Positions 31,301 to 43,834 are shown, numbered from the stretch's first letter. The stretch is DNA of 64,000 nt from an uncultured Clostridia bacterium (GCA_934141475.1 CAKPCG010000003.1:28386-92385); one strand, 5' to 3'. Notes: generated from the letters alone by a model not told the origin. Program-made: numbers and translations.

Positions 31301-33398
31301 TTAGATTTTGAAACAGAAGATGGTTCATTTAAAAATGAATTTGAAACAATAAAAAACACTATTACTAATGGAAAATTACAAGTTAGTATGTTTAATCCTT
31401 CAAATGAAGAATACATATGGAAAGAAGGAGGAACATATGAATCTACTTTGAAGGTAAGAAATTTAGAAAATGTTGCAAAACAAAATGTATCAGTTTCTAT
31501 AAAACTATGTAAAGCAATAAGTGATAGCATAAATGTAGATGAATATGATTTTCAAGGTAATTATGGTGCATTTAAAATGGATGGTGAAAAATCGGTTGCA
31601 AATCAAGATAATATAAGTTTTGAAAAAATCGAAAAAAATGATGATGGAGAAATAACGTTAACATTTAAAATATTAAACATAGATGCTTTAGATGCACAAT
31701 ATGTATTAATTCCATTTTCTTCTAAAAACATAGTACAAAAGACAGAAACTTTGTGGGAGCTAGCAAATGTAAAAGTAGACGATGACAGCATATATGATTT
31801 TAAGTTTGAACATGAAGTATTAAAAAATAGTAAGGATTTTAAAGTTTCATTTAAAGTATCAAAAAATGGAAAAGAATTAAGCAAAAATGCCAAACTTGTG
31901 CGAAATGATAATATAACTTGTAGTGCAATACTAGAAAATAATGAAGATACTCCTATTTCAGTAAATATTAAATACAGTTTGAGTGATGCAATGACTTTAA
32001 ACAAAATAAGATTAAGTACAAAAAATGAAGATCTAAGTTCAAAAATAACAGATAATCTTTTAATATTAAATAAAATAGAAGTTCCTGCAAAAGGAAGTAT
32101 CTCTATTGATACAGAAGGAAAAATAAAAGGAATATCAGAAGAAGAATTTTTAAATAGTATAACAGTTGCAGAAAATGAAACCGGAAATACTTTAACTGAA
32201 AGTATTACATTCCCAATTAGTATATCAGATTCTGACGATACATTAGACTGGGATAATATAAAAGACATTGATGATGATTCTAAAAAAGATGATGATAATA
32301 ACAACAATGGCAACAATGGCAATAATGGAAATAATGGAAACAACGGAAATAACAATAATAATGGAAACAACGGAAACAATGGAAATAACAATAATGGAAA
32401 TAATGGAAGCAATAACAATAATACAAAATACAATGATAAATATAGTATATCAGGAATAGCATGGCTAGATGAAAATAAAAATGGAAAAAAAGATTCAAAT
32501 GAAAAAAATATGTCTAATATACAAGTAAGTGCCATAGATACAACAAATAGCAAAATAGTACAAAAAACAAAAACAAATTCAAACGGAAGTTATGAATTAA
32601 ATGTACCAGAAGGAACATATATAATAATATTTAATTATGATAATAATGAATATACTGTTACAACATATAAAGTAAATGGATCAGATGAAGATGAAAATTC
32701 TGATGTAATAGAAAAACAAATGTTAATAAACGGAAATGAAGTAACAGTAGGTGTAACAGATACATTAGAAGTAAATTCAGATTTAGCAAATATAGATATA
32801 GGATTAATAAAAAAAGGAACATTTAATTTAGAAGTACAAAAATCAGTAAAAAGTATTACTATAAAAAATAATGCTGGAACAAAAAAATATGAACAACCAG
32901 AAGGTACAACACTTGCAAAAGCAGAAATAAAATCTAAATATTTAAAAGGTTCACTTGTTGTAATAGAATATAAAATAAAAATAACAAACAATGGAGATGT
33001 TGCAGGTTATGCAACTAAAGTAGAAGATTCATTACCACAAACACTAACATTTAATTCAAATATAAATAAAGATTGGTATAAAACAGGGGCAAACTTATAC
33101 AACTCAAGTTTAGCAAAAACTTTGATAAATCCACGGAGAATCAAAAGAATTGACTCTAACATTAACAAAAACAATGTCAGAATCAAACACAGGTTTAATA
33201 AACAATAAAGCAAAAATTGCAGAAAGTTCAAGTGCAGAAAAAGCAACAAATAGTAAAGAAAGTACAGGAAATGCAAATGTAATTATAAGTGTAAGTACAG
33301 GAGCACTAATAAATTATATAGCAACAGTTATTATATTATTTGTAATACTAATTGTAACAGCATATGTACTAGTAAAATACTTAAAAAGAAATTTTTAA
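28334..33398 (+). CDS. Giant surface protein A3, completed by a +1 frameshift at CGG
   Basis: Paralogue of A1 and A2. The frame breaks at the in-frame CGG at 33134-33136 (AAT CCA CGG AGA). Skipping C gives NPGESKELTLTLTKTMSES and continues to the anchor, for 1687 aa. Zero-frame translation stops at 33208 without a membrane helix. Domains: signal segment (about 18-36), ectodomain with an inserted PGENPGENPGG hinge (about 845-860), Asn/Gly linker (about 1319-1364), SdrD/Cna-B-like domain, DUF11-like domain, VIISVSTGA, membrane helix, KYLKRNF. The shift sits at the same codon as in A2 although the proteins differ widely elsewhere, which argues that it predates the duplication and is tolerated or used. 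Confidence 0.85.
32290..32425 (+). repeat. Asn/Gly-coding repeat tract in A3
   Basis: Irregular 9-15-bp units of AAT/AAC and GGA/GGC encode NNGNNGN repeats. It is the positional equivalent of the NSNNG minisatellite of A2. Confidence 0.85.
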
Positions 33399-33413
33399 AG
33401 AAAGGAGGATAAA

Positions 33414-36400
33414 ATGAAATATATAAAAAAAGTATTATTTATAATAATTTTTATATTAATGTTTTTACAATTAGGAAGCAAATATAGTTATGGTGTAAGT
33501 TCATGGGGATATACAATAAAAGATATAGTAGGTAAAAATGTAGTATTTATGGATGACTATGAGTACCCACTTTCTTCAGGTGGATGGACAGCTTGTTGTA
33601 GACATATGGGGCAAAATGGATATTCGTCAGTAATTGCTGTTGCATATGAATCCTACTATGATAGAGACAGTAAGACAATAAGTGTTAGATGTGCAAATTA
33701 TTCTGGTGTTTATAATGGAACAGCGAATTTACCAGAAGTAAAAAGGTTTGCAACAGCTCTGTCGCTAAGTGGTTTTATAAAGCGGTGTAAAAAATGCAAC
33801 AAGAGAAGCTGTAATAAATAGTAAAACTAACTTAAAGGATTGTTTAAGTATAATGGCGCATGCGGCATATGAAGGTGATGTATCAGACTTTGAGTGGGAC
33901 GGCTGGGAAGCTTCTTACTCAGATCAAGTACAAAAATTTACAAATTATAAAAGATTAGTACATACAACTGTAGGAAGTAATGATTACAAAGAAGGAGAAT
34001 GTAGTAAAATTACAATTGGTAAAACAAATTGGTATAGATTTGGACCATTTAGAATGTCATTTGGAACATCTCCAATAGAAACAGTCACAATTAATGATAA
34101 AAAAGTTGTAGCAACTGCAGGAGATGTAATGTTTGTCACCAAAAATGCAGATTCAGCAGGAAATACTGTACAAACAAAATATATAAATTCAAATGCTACA
34201 GATGAAAAAGGAAATAAAGTAAAATACAAATATCTATTTAGTAATAGAGCGTTTTATGTATTAATAAAAGCAAATAGTATTGATAAAATTTGTGGAAAAA
34301 ATGCAAAAACAATGAAAATAAAGTTCAAACAGCAAGACTTTAAGTATAATCAAGGAAGAGCTTATTTGTGTTATGATTCATCGTCATATAACTTTGGACA
34401 AACTGGAATGTATTATACAAATAGAGCATCTGTAGTAGAAGGTAATGAAATTGCATTTAAGGCACCAATAAATAAAGAAGAATTATTAGATATTAGTGTA
34501 AAAAAGGTATGGAAAGATTCAAGTAATGCAGATAAAATAAGACCAGCATCAATAAAAGTTAGATTAACATCAAGTGCTGATATGGATGATACACATGGTA
34601 CAAGCTGGACAAAAACTATAAGTTCAACATCAAATAAATATACATTTAAAAATTTAAATAAATTTGATGCAGATAATAATTTAATAACATATCAAGTAGA
34701 AGAACTAGAAGTACCAGAAGGATATACAGTAAGTTATTCACCAGCATCATTAAAAATGAGCAAAAGTAAATACTCATATGATGTATCAATAACAAATAAA
34801 CATAAAACTAAAACTCCACCTCCTCCAGAGGTAGATCCACCATCATCAGACTTAGGAGTGCTAACTGTAAAAAAAGACGGCGGAGATATGGACTTTAGAG
34901 TATGGGAAGATTCTAAACCACAATGGATAGAAACAAAACCAACAAAATCTATTTACTATACAGGGGAAGAACCACCAAACTGTAGAGATGACCTAACAGT
35001 TTCATGGAGTGACAAATATGCAATAGATGCAGGAACTAAAGAAGGTTCATATACATATACATATTATACAACAGAAACAGAACAAAGGCAAAGAACAAAA
35101 TATAGAACAGAAACAAGATCAGAATGGCGTACTGGTACAGGAAGTAGACCAAAAACAGACAGTAATGGAAATACAGTAAAAGATAAAAATGGAAATACTG
35201 TATATGAAAGTTATACATATAGTTATAAACATTATTATGATGTTGAAGTACCATATACAGATTATTACACATATTACACAATAACTCAACATGTAGAAAA
35301 AAATAACTGTGTACACAAAGAAACACATGATTGGCATGGAAGCTATTCAACATCAAAAGGAAAATGTAAAATTAGCGGATTATATCCAGGTTCATACGAA
35401 ATATATGAAATAAGAAGTGACCAAGGATATGATTTACAAATACAATCAGGATATAGTAAATCTGGGTACCATGGAGTAAGTAATTTAAGATTTGCTACAA
35501 CAGCAAGTTTAAGCGAAGGAAGCAGTAAAACTATAAAACTTGGAGTATCAACATCTACAAGCGTAAAAAATGATCTTACAAGAGGAGATTTAGAAATTAA
35601 TAAAGTAAATGAAGACGGAGAAATTGTAGATGGAGTAGAAATTGCAATTTACGGAAAAGTAGATGAAAAAGACTATAAATACGAAGGATGGCTTACAGGA
35701 TCAAATGAATATGGAGAAGTTACATGGGATGGCATAAGTAGTATTTTTACAGGAACAAAAGACAGTGTTTATGTAACAGAAGGTGGAAAAATATCAATAA
35801 CAGGCTTACCAGTTGGAACATATTCAATCTATGAAACAAAAACAAAAAGTATAGAATATGCATTAGAGGGACAAGGTACATTTGACGGAGAAAAAACACT
35901 TTTAGGAACAGTACAAATAGTTAGAGATATGACATCAGAATTAAGTGTAACATATACACAAAAGAAGAGACAAAAAGGAGATATTACAATAAATAAAACA
36001 GGTGTATATGGAAATCAAGGAACAACAGTTGTAGAAAAATTAGGAAATGTAGGATTTAGACTAAAATCATCAGCAACAGATAAAGGAAAACATAAAAATG
36101 GAGAATATGTACAAATTGTAGAAAATGAAGAAGGAGAAGAAATAGTAGACTTTGCAGAAAGTGAAGATGATGCAACAATATTTGAAACAGATGAATCAGG
36201 ACAAGTAATAATTCCAGGTTTATATCAAGACTTAGGACCATACACAATAGAAGAGGTAGAAACAGATCAGCAAGATCCTCATTATACAGATATAATTAAA
36301 ATGAGGGGAGACACCGTAATAGACCTAACAGGAAAAAGTCAAATAACAGCAAATATTATAGACGATAGATCATCAGGAGAATTAAAAATAATAAAATCAG

Positions 36401-39400
36401 ATGACAATTATCATGAATTAAAACTAAAAGGTGCAGAATTTAAACTAAAACTAGTATCTGCAGAATATGTATCTGCATCAAATCAATGGCTTGGAGGAAG
36501 TCCTGATGTATCTGGAAGTACATATGACTATAAAAAAACTAAACATACCGAATATTTAGTAGGTAGCTCAGATAGTGCATTCTCATTTGAAACAGACGAA
36601 AACGGAGAATTAAGCATAGATAAAATAGTAAATGGTATATACGAAATTTACGAATCAAAAGCGCCAAAAGGCTACAACCTAGCAAGACAAGATGGCTATA
36701 ATGAATCAACTCAAATGGCATATATAGGAACAATAAACCTAACCAATAGCAACAATGTAATAACATATGATATAACAAACAAAAAAGTAGTAAGTACATT
36801 AGACGGAAAAGTATGGATAGACAACAAGACAGGAAAATTACAAGATGAATACAATAACCTATATGATGGAGAAAATTCAGAAGACAAACTAAAAGAAGGA
36901 ATAAAAGTAAACTTAATAGATGACAATACAAATAGAGTAATGGCATCAACTCAAACAGATAAAAATGGTTACTACGCATTTGAATACTATGCAGATGGAA
37001 GTGACATCATATATTGGGATTTAGCACATTCTCATATAGAATATATATACAACAACAAAAAAGTCTATAAAGACGAAGAAGCCGACAAAGATAAGAGCGA
37101 ACATAATAAACAAATTAGCGAATATGGTTATATAGCAGTAGAGCCATTTGTTGGAGGATTTACAAATGTTACAACAAATTCAAAAGCACAAGCAAAAGAA
37201 ATAACAGATGATGAATTAGATGACAGAAATCTAACAGGAACAGATGAACCATATCCAGGAAGAGCAATAACACTAATTGCATCTAAAGTATATGGATACA
37301 AAGAAATATTAGACCAACAAAATAGTTTATCAGGTATGAACATATACCAAAATCAAAATATTGACTTAAGTGATAAATTATTAACAGCATATTATCATGA
37401 CGATACATTTACTGTAAACGATATAGATTTAGGACTAGTAGAAAAAAATAGAACAGAATATATCCTTACAGAAGACATAGAATATGTAAAAATGGTAAAA
37501 GGAGACTATACATTTAAATACCAATATGGAGAAGGAGCAGTAAGTGACGAAGGTTATACACAAAGACTTCCAGATGTACAATTACAAAATACAACAAGAA
37601 CATTTACACAAAAAATATATCCATCAGATGTAAAATACAATTTTGCAAATGACTTTAATGGAGAAGATGATCCAAATAAATTTGCAGTATATGTAGTATA
37701 CAAAATAAACATTAAAAACTTAACAAACTTCCAAGATAATGAAGATTACTACATAGAAAAAGGACTACATTTGGAACAATTAACAAGTGACTATGATACA
37801 TCAAGATTTAAAATTTGGAATCAAAAACTAGCAGGAGACGATGAAGAAATAGCAAAAGACTTTGATAAATGGAGCCAAACAAAAGATGGACAAGTTGAAT
37901 TTAATATAGAAGCTTCAGATAAAAAATACAAAAAAGACAGTGAAGGAATTCAATATAATGAAGTAGAAAGCACATACATTCAGTACAGAGTAACAGACGA
38001 AATGCTTGCAAAAGTTACAAAGGGTGACGATGATCCAAAGGGAACATCAACTATTGCAACATCATATGGATACCATGCTTACACAAGAAAAGATAAAAAC
38101 TGGAAAGACAATGACAGTCATAACCACAGAACAATAACAGAAAAAGAATTTGATAGTGGACTATTCTTAAAATGGCACCTAGTAAATCCAGATAGAACAA
38201 TATCAGGAAAAGTATTTGAAGATGACAAAATAGACCAATTAGACGGAGAAAGAAATAAATCACGTGAAGACGAAAGAATAGGAAATGGAAAATATGATGA
38301 TGGCACAGAAAAAAACTTGAAAAACGTAATTGTAAGCTTAATAGATTCTGTATCATATAATGTTGTAGACATATATAATGGTGATTTAACCCAAACAGGA
38401 GGAAAATGGCAAACCACAAAAACAAAAGCAATTAAGCAAGTAGAGGCAGATGGAAGCTACAGCTTTGTGGGAGTAGTTCCAGGAAAATATTTTCTACAAT
38501 TTACATACGGAGATGGAACAGTAACCTTTAAAGACTTAGAAGGAAAAGAACTTACAGGCTATAGCAGTGTACAAACCGAAATAAACGATAAAGGCAAAAT
38601 AAGAAGCAATTACTATAAATCAACCATAGTAACAGGTGATGCAGCAGCAGAAGGAGATAACTTAAACGAAAGAGATTGGTTTGTAAATGCAATTGGAAAA
38701 ACAAATTCTGTAGCAATAGACTACAAAGGAGCATTATTCCAAGAAGGTGGAACAACCTTAGTAAAAGAACTTGACGATTTAATTGCATATAGAACAAGCT
38801 CAGATGATGAATTAAACTACAATACAAGTAAACAAACTTTAGTTGCAAATGCAAAAACACCATTAATAGACTTACAATTTGAATACAAAAATGTAGCAAA
38901 AGGTGAATATCCAAGTGATGACCATGCACATGCAGAAACAGAATTAACAAATGATTGTAATGGAATGTATTTTGGTATAATAGAAAGACCACATGTACAA
39001 ATCGAATTAAAAAGCACAATAAAAAATGTAAAACTTACATTATCAACAGGAACAACCATAATAAATGGAGATCCAAGAAAACAAATTGTATCAAAATACT
39101 TATCAACATTAGGAGATAATGCAGCAAAAATAGAAACAGAAACATCTAACCTATATGGTTCAACAGTAACAGTAGACTACAGATTAACAGTAAAAAATCA
39201 ATCAGAAATTGACTACAACAGCAAAAATTACTATAAATACGGAGACAAAACAGGAGCAGATTTTGTTACAACAGAAGTAACAAAATTAATAGACTATGAA
39301 TCATATAGCGAGTGTAATTATGTAGATCAAACTCCGAACTTAGAAGATGTAACTAAAAAAGAAGAAAATTATAACAATACTAAAAAAGAAGATTACTACA

Positions 39401-39828
39401 CACCTGATGCACTTGATAAAAACAAGGGATATAAACAAAAACTACTAGAAACAAAAAATAATACAGAAGAAAAATTAGTACCAGAAAAAGCAAATTCAGG
39501 AAAATCATCAGTAGATTATGGTATAACAGTAAATAAATTACTATCAAACAGCATGGATGACTTAGGATGGCAAAGCTATACAGAAATTATAGGAATTAAA
39601 AACACAACATTCAGCCCACAATATGATTTAACTTCAGGAAACTACTTTGTAGGAGATAAAGCAGGAGAAGAAGGAACAACAAGTCAAGCAGATAATGATT
39701 CATCATTCATGACAATAAGTACACCTACAGGAGAAAATAGAAGCACATCTGTATATCTAATAGCAGGTGCAATACTAGTAGTAATTGCAGGAGGAATAGT
39801 ATTTGTAAAAAAAGTTATAATAAAATAA
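33414..39828 (+). CDS. Giant surface protein B3, joined by a +1 frameshift at CGG
   Basis: Paralogue of B2. An AAAGGAGG site precedes the ATG, 15 nt after A3. The zero frame stops at 33821. At the in-frame CGG 33783-33785 (ATA AAG CGG TGT) skipping C gives FIKGVKNATREAVINSK, matching the equivalent head segment of B2 (DKNVKGVRSALMKCV). This restores one frame to 39828 (2137 aa). Without the shift only a 135-residue head would be made. Domains as in B2: signal segment, Cna-B (about 359-460), NNCVHKETH module, SpaA-like domains, SdrD-like domains (STLDGKVWIDNKTG; SGKVFEDDKID), STPTGENRS, membrane helix, Lys-rich tail. Here the glycine codon is GGT rather than GGA. Confidence 0.85.
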
Positions 39829-39854
39829 CAAACTAATTTCTAAGCAGTATAAAA

Positions 39855-39892
39855 GAAAATAGCAAAAAACATTGCTATTTTCTTTTTTTTTT
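39855..39892 (+). terminator. Terminator of surface operon 3
   Basis: GAAAATAGCAA / TTGCTATTTTC stem followed by ten T. The sequence is unrelated to the terminators of operons 1 and 2. Confidence 0.9.
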
Positions 39893-39981
39893 AGTAAAAT
39901 ATAAAAATGTAGAGGGAACTAAGACTGAATAATAAAAAATATTCATTCTAATTTATACCTTCAAGGAAGGAAAAAATATAA

Positions 39982-41499
39982 ATGAAAAAGATAATAATAC
40001 CAATAATACCAATAATTATTATTTTAATTTCAGCAATTGCATTTACAAATTTAAACCAAAATAAATACAATTATGAAATAGAAAAAGTAAATGAATACAA
40101 TTACTACATTTCAAAACAAGACGATAAATATGGTGTAATAGAAAAAGATGGAAAAACTTTAATAGGCATAAAATACGAAAATATAATAATTCCAAATCCA
40201 GAAAAAGACATATTTATATGCTATACAAATCAAAAACCAGAAGTTTTAAATTCAAAATCAGAAAAACTATTTACTGAATATGAAGAAATTTCACCAATAA
40301 AACTAAAAGACGAGGCAAGTACATTAACATACGAAAAAAGTGTACTTACATACAAAAAAGACGGTTTATATGGTCTAATAGATTTTACAGGAAAAGAAAT
40401 AACAAAAAATATATATGAATCAATTGAAAACTTACAACCGACAGAAGGAAAATTTTTAGTAACTAAAAACAATAAATATGGAGTAATAGACTTAAAAGGA
40501 AACATTTTAGTAAATACAGAATATGATAAAATAACATCAGACGAATATTACACAAAAAAAGATGAATACAAAAAATCAGGATTTATAGTTTCAAATAAAA
40601 CAGATGATGGATTTAAAAATGGATATATATCATTTAATGGAAAAAAAGTATTAGACACAAAATACAACAAAATAGAAAGAATATCAAAAGAAGACGAAAA
40701 AAATATATATTTAATCACATCAGAAAATGGAAAAGTAGGACTATATAAAAACAGCAAAAACATAATCACAAACGAATATCAAGATATTACATACTGTGAT
40801 ACAGATGTACTAATATTACAAAAAAATAAAAAATATGGTGTAGCATCAATAGAAGGAAAAACTTTAATAGATACCCAATATGACGAAATTACATCAAAAG
40901 GAATATACTTATATGCCCAAAAAGAAACAGAAAACAAAGTATATGATAGTAAAGGAAATGTAGTAGATATAAATTACAACAAAACAATATATGAAACAGA
41001 AAATCCAGAATATAGAATATCAACAATATTAAATAACAATATAACATATTATGGAATAATAAACAAAAATGGCGAAAAACTAGTAGATGAAAACTACAGA
41101 TATATAGAATACTTATACAAAAACTACTTTATAGCAACAAACGAAAATGGAAAATTAGGTGTAATAAATAGTAATGGTAAAAATGTATTAGATATGAAAT
41201 ATAGTTCATGCCAAAAAATAAAAGGAAAAAATATAATACAAGTTTCAGAAGAAAATTCAGAAATATCAGAATTTTACTCATCAGATATGAGAGAAATTAT
41301 AAAAATTACAAAACCAACAGTAAAAATAGAAGATGACTATATAGAAATATCTAATGATGAAGAAAAAATATATTTAGATAATGATGGAAATAAAATTCAA
41401 GATACATCATCATTAAAAAAACAAAATTATCCAGAAGAAATTGGAGAATATAAAAAAGAACAAATAACAATAGAAAATGTATATTATATTAAAAAATAG
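39982..41499 (+). CDS. Membrane-anchored WG-repeat protein
   Basis: 505 aa. One N-terminal membrane helix (about 4-23) is followed by at least eight WG-type beta repeats of the form YGVIDxxGxxLVxxxYDxI (for example KYGVIEKDGKTLIGIKYENI, LYGLIDFTGKEITKNIYE). These are thought to form an extracytoplasmic beta-propeller or solenoid of unknown ligand. It has an AAGGAAGG ribosome binding site and is flanked by terminators on both sides, so it is monocistronic. No promoter stands out. Function unknown; family assignment from the repeat is firm. Confidence 0.85.
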   Translation: MKKIIIPIIPIIIILISAIAFTNLNQNKYNYEIEKVNEYNYYISKQDDKYGVIEKDGKTLIGIKYENIIIPNPEKDIFICYTNQKPEVLNSKSEKLFTEYEEISPIKLKDEASTLTYEKSVLTYKKDGLYGLIDFTGKEITKNIYESIENLQPTEGKFLVTKNNKYGVIDLKGNILVNTEYDKITSDEYYTKKDEYKKSGFIVSNKTDDGFKNGYISFNGKKVLDTKYNKIERISKEDEKNIYLITSENGKVGLYKNSKNIITNEYQDITYCDTDVLILQKNKKYGVASIEGKTLIDTQYDEITSKGIYLYAQKETENKVYDSKGNVVDINYNKTIYETENPEYRISTILNNNITYYGIINKNGEKLVDENYRYIEYLYKNYFIATNENGKLGVINSNGKNVLDMKYSSCQKIKGKNIIQVSEENSEISEFYSSDMREIIKITKPTVKIEDDYIEISNDEEKIYLDNDGNKIQDTSSLKKQNYPEEIGEYKKEQITIENVYYIKK

Positions 41500-41510
41500 A
41501 AAATAATAAA

Positions 41511-41550
41511 AGAAAGTGATAATTAAACAAAAAATTATCACTTTCTTTTT
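41511..41550 (+). terminator. Terminator after the WG-repeat gene
   Basis: AGAAAGTGATAATT / AATTATCACTTTCT stem, eight-base loop, T run. Confidence 0.9.
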
Positions 41551-41641
41551 ATAAAAAGGAGTACGAGATTTGAAAAATAATTATAAAACACAATATTTTT
41601 AATCAAATTTTGTGACTTAAAAGAAAGGACTGTTGGTAAAA

Positions 41642-42490
41642 ATGAAACTAGGTTTAGCACTTTCCGGTGGTGGAATTAGAGGGGCTGTGCATATTGGAGT
41701 TTTACAAGCACTTGAAGAAAATAATATAAAAATAGATATTATTGGTGGAACAAGCTCAGGAAGTTTAGTTGCAGTACTTTATGCAATGGGATATTCGCCA
41801 ATACATATATTAGAACTATTCAAAAGATATGGAAAAAATATTACAAGCATGGGTAAAGCATCATTAATAAATGGGGTAGGAAATTATATAGTAAATAAAA
41901 AATTTAACATATCAGGAATAAATGATGGAAAAGAAATGGAAAAAATATATAATGAATTTGCTACAAAAAAAAATATTCATAAAATATCAGATATAAAAAT
42001 GCCAATAGTTATACCAACAATCGATTTAAAAGATGCCAAAGAATATATATTCACAAACTTTATACCAAAAGAGCAAAATAAATATAAATATATTACAGAT
42101 ATTCCAATTGGCTCAGCAGTAAGGGCAAGCAGTAGTTTTCCTGCTTTTTTTTGCCCATATGAATATAAAGATCATATATTTTTAGATGGAGGTACAATAG
42201 ACAACATTCCCGTAAACGAAGTAAAACTCCAAGGAGCAGACAAAGTAATTACAGTAAATTTTAAGCCGATAGAAATAGAAAGCAAAAGTAACGTAATGGA
42301 TATAATATTAAGAACAATAGACATTATGGGAAACAAAATAATAGAAGACGATATAAAGAAAAGTGACTATATATTAACAATTCCAACAGATGACAAAATA
42401 GGCTTCTTAGATAGCAATGAGATAAAAAAATGCTATGAATATGGATATAAAACAACATGTGAGAAAATAAACGAAATAAAAAATATGTAA
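41642..42490 (+). CDS. Patatin-like phospholipase (RssA/YlbK type)
   Basis: 282 aa. The oxyanion-hole motif SGGGIRG is at residues 8-14, the nucleophile motif GTSSG with Ser38 follows, and the catalytic Asp sits in FLDGGTIDNIP. This is the complete Ser-Asp dyad of the bacterial patatin family, which hydrolyses acyl esters of membrane lipids. I chose ATG 41642 because MKLGLALSGGG matches the family N-terminus; a TTG at 41633 is closer to the AAAGGA site and is possible. Physiological substrate unknown. Confidence 0.88.
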   Translation: MKLGLALSGGGIRGAVHIGVLQALEENNIKIDIIGGTSSGSLVAVLYAMGYSPIHILELFKRYGKNITSMGKASLINGVGNYIVNKKFNISGINDGKEMEKIYNEFATKKNIHKISDIKMPIVIPTIDLKDAKEYIFTNFIPKEQNKYKYITDIPIGSAVRASSSFPAFFCPYEYKDHIFLDGGTIDNIPVNEVKLQGADKVITVNFKPIEIESKSNVMDIILRTIDIMGNKIIEDDIKKSDYILTIPTDDKIGFLDSNEIKKCYEYGYKTTCEKINEIKNM

Positions 42491-42555
42491 CACAACCTAG
42501 TTTTAAATAATATAATATCATAAATTAAACCAGAAATTAGAAAGGAATAGAATTT

Positions 42556-43699
42556 ATGAATACATATTATTTTGATAATGGTGCAACAACAAAGGTAAAG
42601 CAAGAAGTAATAGAAGAAATGATACCATATTTTGCCCAAAACTATGGAAATCCATCATCTGTTTATGGAATTGCAAGAGAGGCTAAAAAAGGGGTAGAAG
42701 AGGCAAGAAAAAAAGTTGCAGATTTAATAGGAGCAAATAAAAGCGAAATTTACTTTATGGGATGTGGCTCAGAAGCAGATAACACGGCTTTAAAAGGAAT
42801 AGCCTATGCAAATGAAAAAAAAGGAAAACATATAATAACCTCAAAAATAGAGCATCCCGCAATCTTAGAAACTTGTAAATTCTTAGAAAAACAAGGATAT
42901 AAAATAACATACCTAAATGTAGATAAACAAGGATTTGTAAATTTAGATGAATTAAGAAAAAGTATAACAAAAGAAACAATCTTAATAAGTATAATGTTTG
43001 CAAATAACGAGATTGGCACAATACAGCCAATAGAGGATATAGCTAAAATTGCAAAAGAAAACAACATAATATTCCATACAGATAGTGTTCAAGCAGTTCG
43101 GAAATGTAAAAATAAATGTTCATGAAATGGGAATAGATATGTTATCTTTATCAGCACATAAATTCCATGGACCAAAAGGTGTAGGAGCATTATATGTAAA
43201 AGAAAACATAAAATTTGAAAAAATAATGAATGGTGGCCATCAAGAAAAAGACAAAAGAGCAGGAACAGAAAATACAGCAGGAATAGTAGGACTTGGAAAA
43301 GCAGCAGAACTTGCAGATAAAGATATTGAAAATCACATAAAAAAGATGAAAGAACTTAGAAACTATTATATAGAAGAAGTAACAAAAAAAATACCAAATA
43401 CCAAAATAAATGGAGCAATAAATGCAAGACTCCCAGGAAATGCAAATATATCTTTTGAAGGAGTAAATGGAAATGACTTACTTTTAGAATTAGATAATTC
43501 AGGAATTTGTGCATCAAGTGGCTCAGCATGTAGCTCAAAAGACCCAAAACCATCACACGTACTAAAGGCAATAGGTTTAACAGACGACCAAATAAAGGGA
43601 GCTTTAAGAGTAACATTTGGAGAATTTAATACAAAAGAAGAAGTAGATTATTTGGTAGAAAATTTAGAAAAAAGTGTAAAAAAATTAAGAAAAATATAA
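42556..43699 (+). CDS. Cysteine desulfurase, with a +1 frameshift at CGG
   Basis: Class V aminotransferase of the NifS/IscS family, which transfers sulfur from cysteine for Fe-S clusters or tRNA thiolation using PLP. The frame breaks at in-frame CGG 43099-43101 (GCA GTT CGG AAA). Skipping C restores the conserved [30 protein letters not shown] block, whose glycine is otherwise near-invariant, for 380 aa in total. The PLP lysine is about K202 (SAHKFHGPKG) and the catalytic cysteine about C325 (SSGSACSS). No iscU or regulator follows. The enzyme is otherwise perfect, so a true pseudogene is unlikely. It may be iscS or a nifS-like paralogue. Confidence 0.92.
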
Positions 43700-43804
43700 A
43701 TTAAATGGTTAAATTAGAAGTATGTGATATTAGAATTTATGTGAAACAAAATAAATAAAAATTGAAAAGTAAATTAAATCACTTAAATTAGACAAAAAAA
43801 AGTG

Positions 43805-43834
43805 TTGACATAATACACAAAAACATGATAATAT
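43805..43834 (+). promoter_or_regulatory. Sigma-A promoter of the nucleotidase gene
   Basis: TTGACA (43805-43810), 18-nt spacer, TAATAT (43829-43834), 45 nt before the start codon. The -35 is consensus. Confidence 0.65.
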
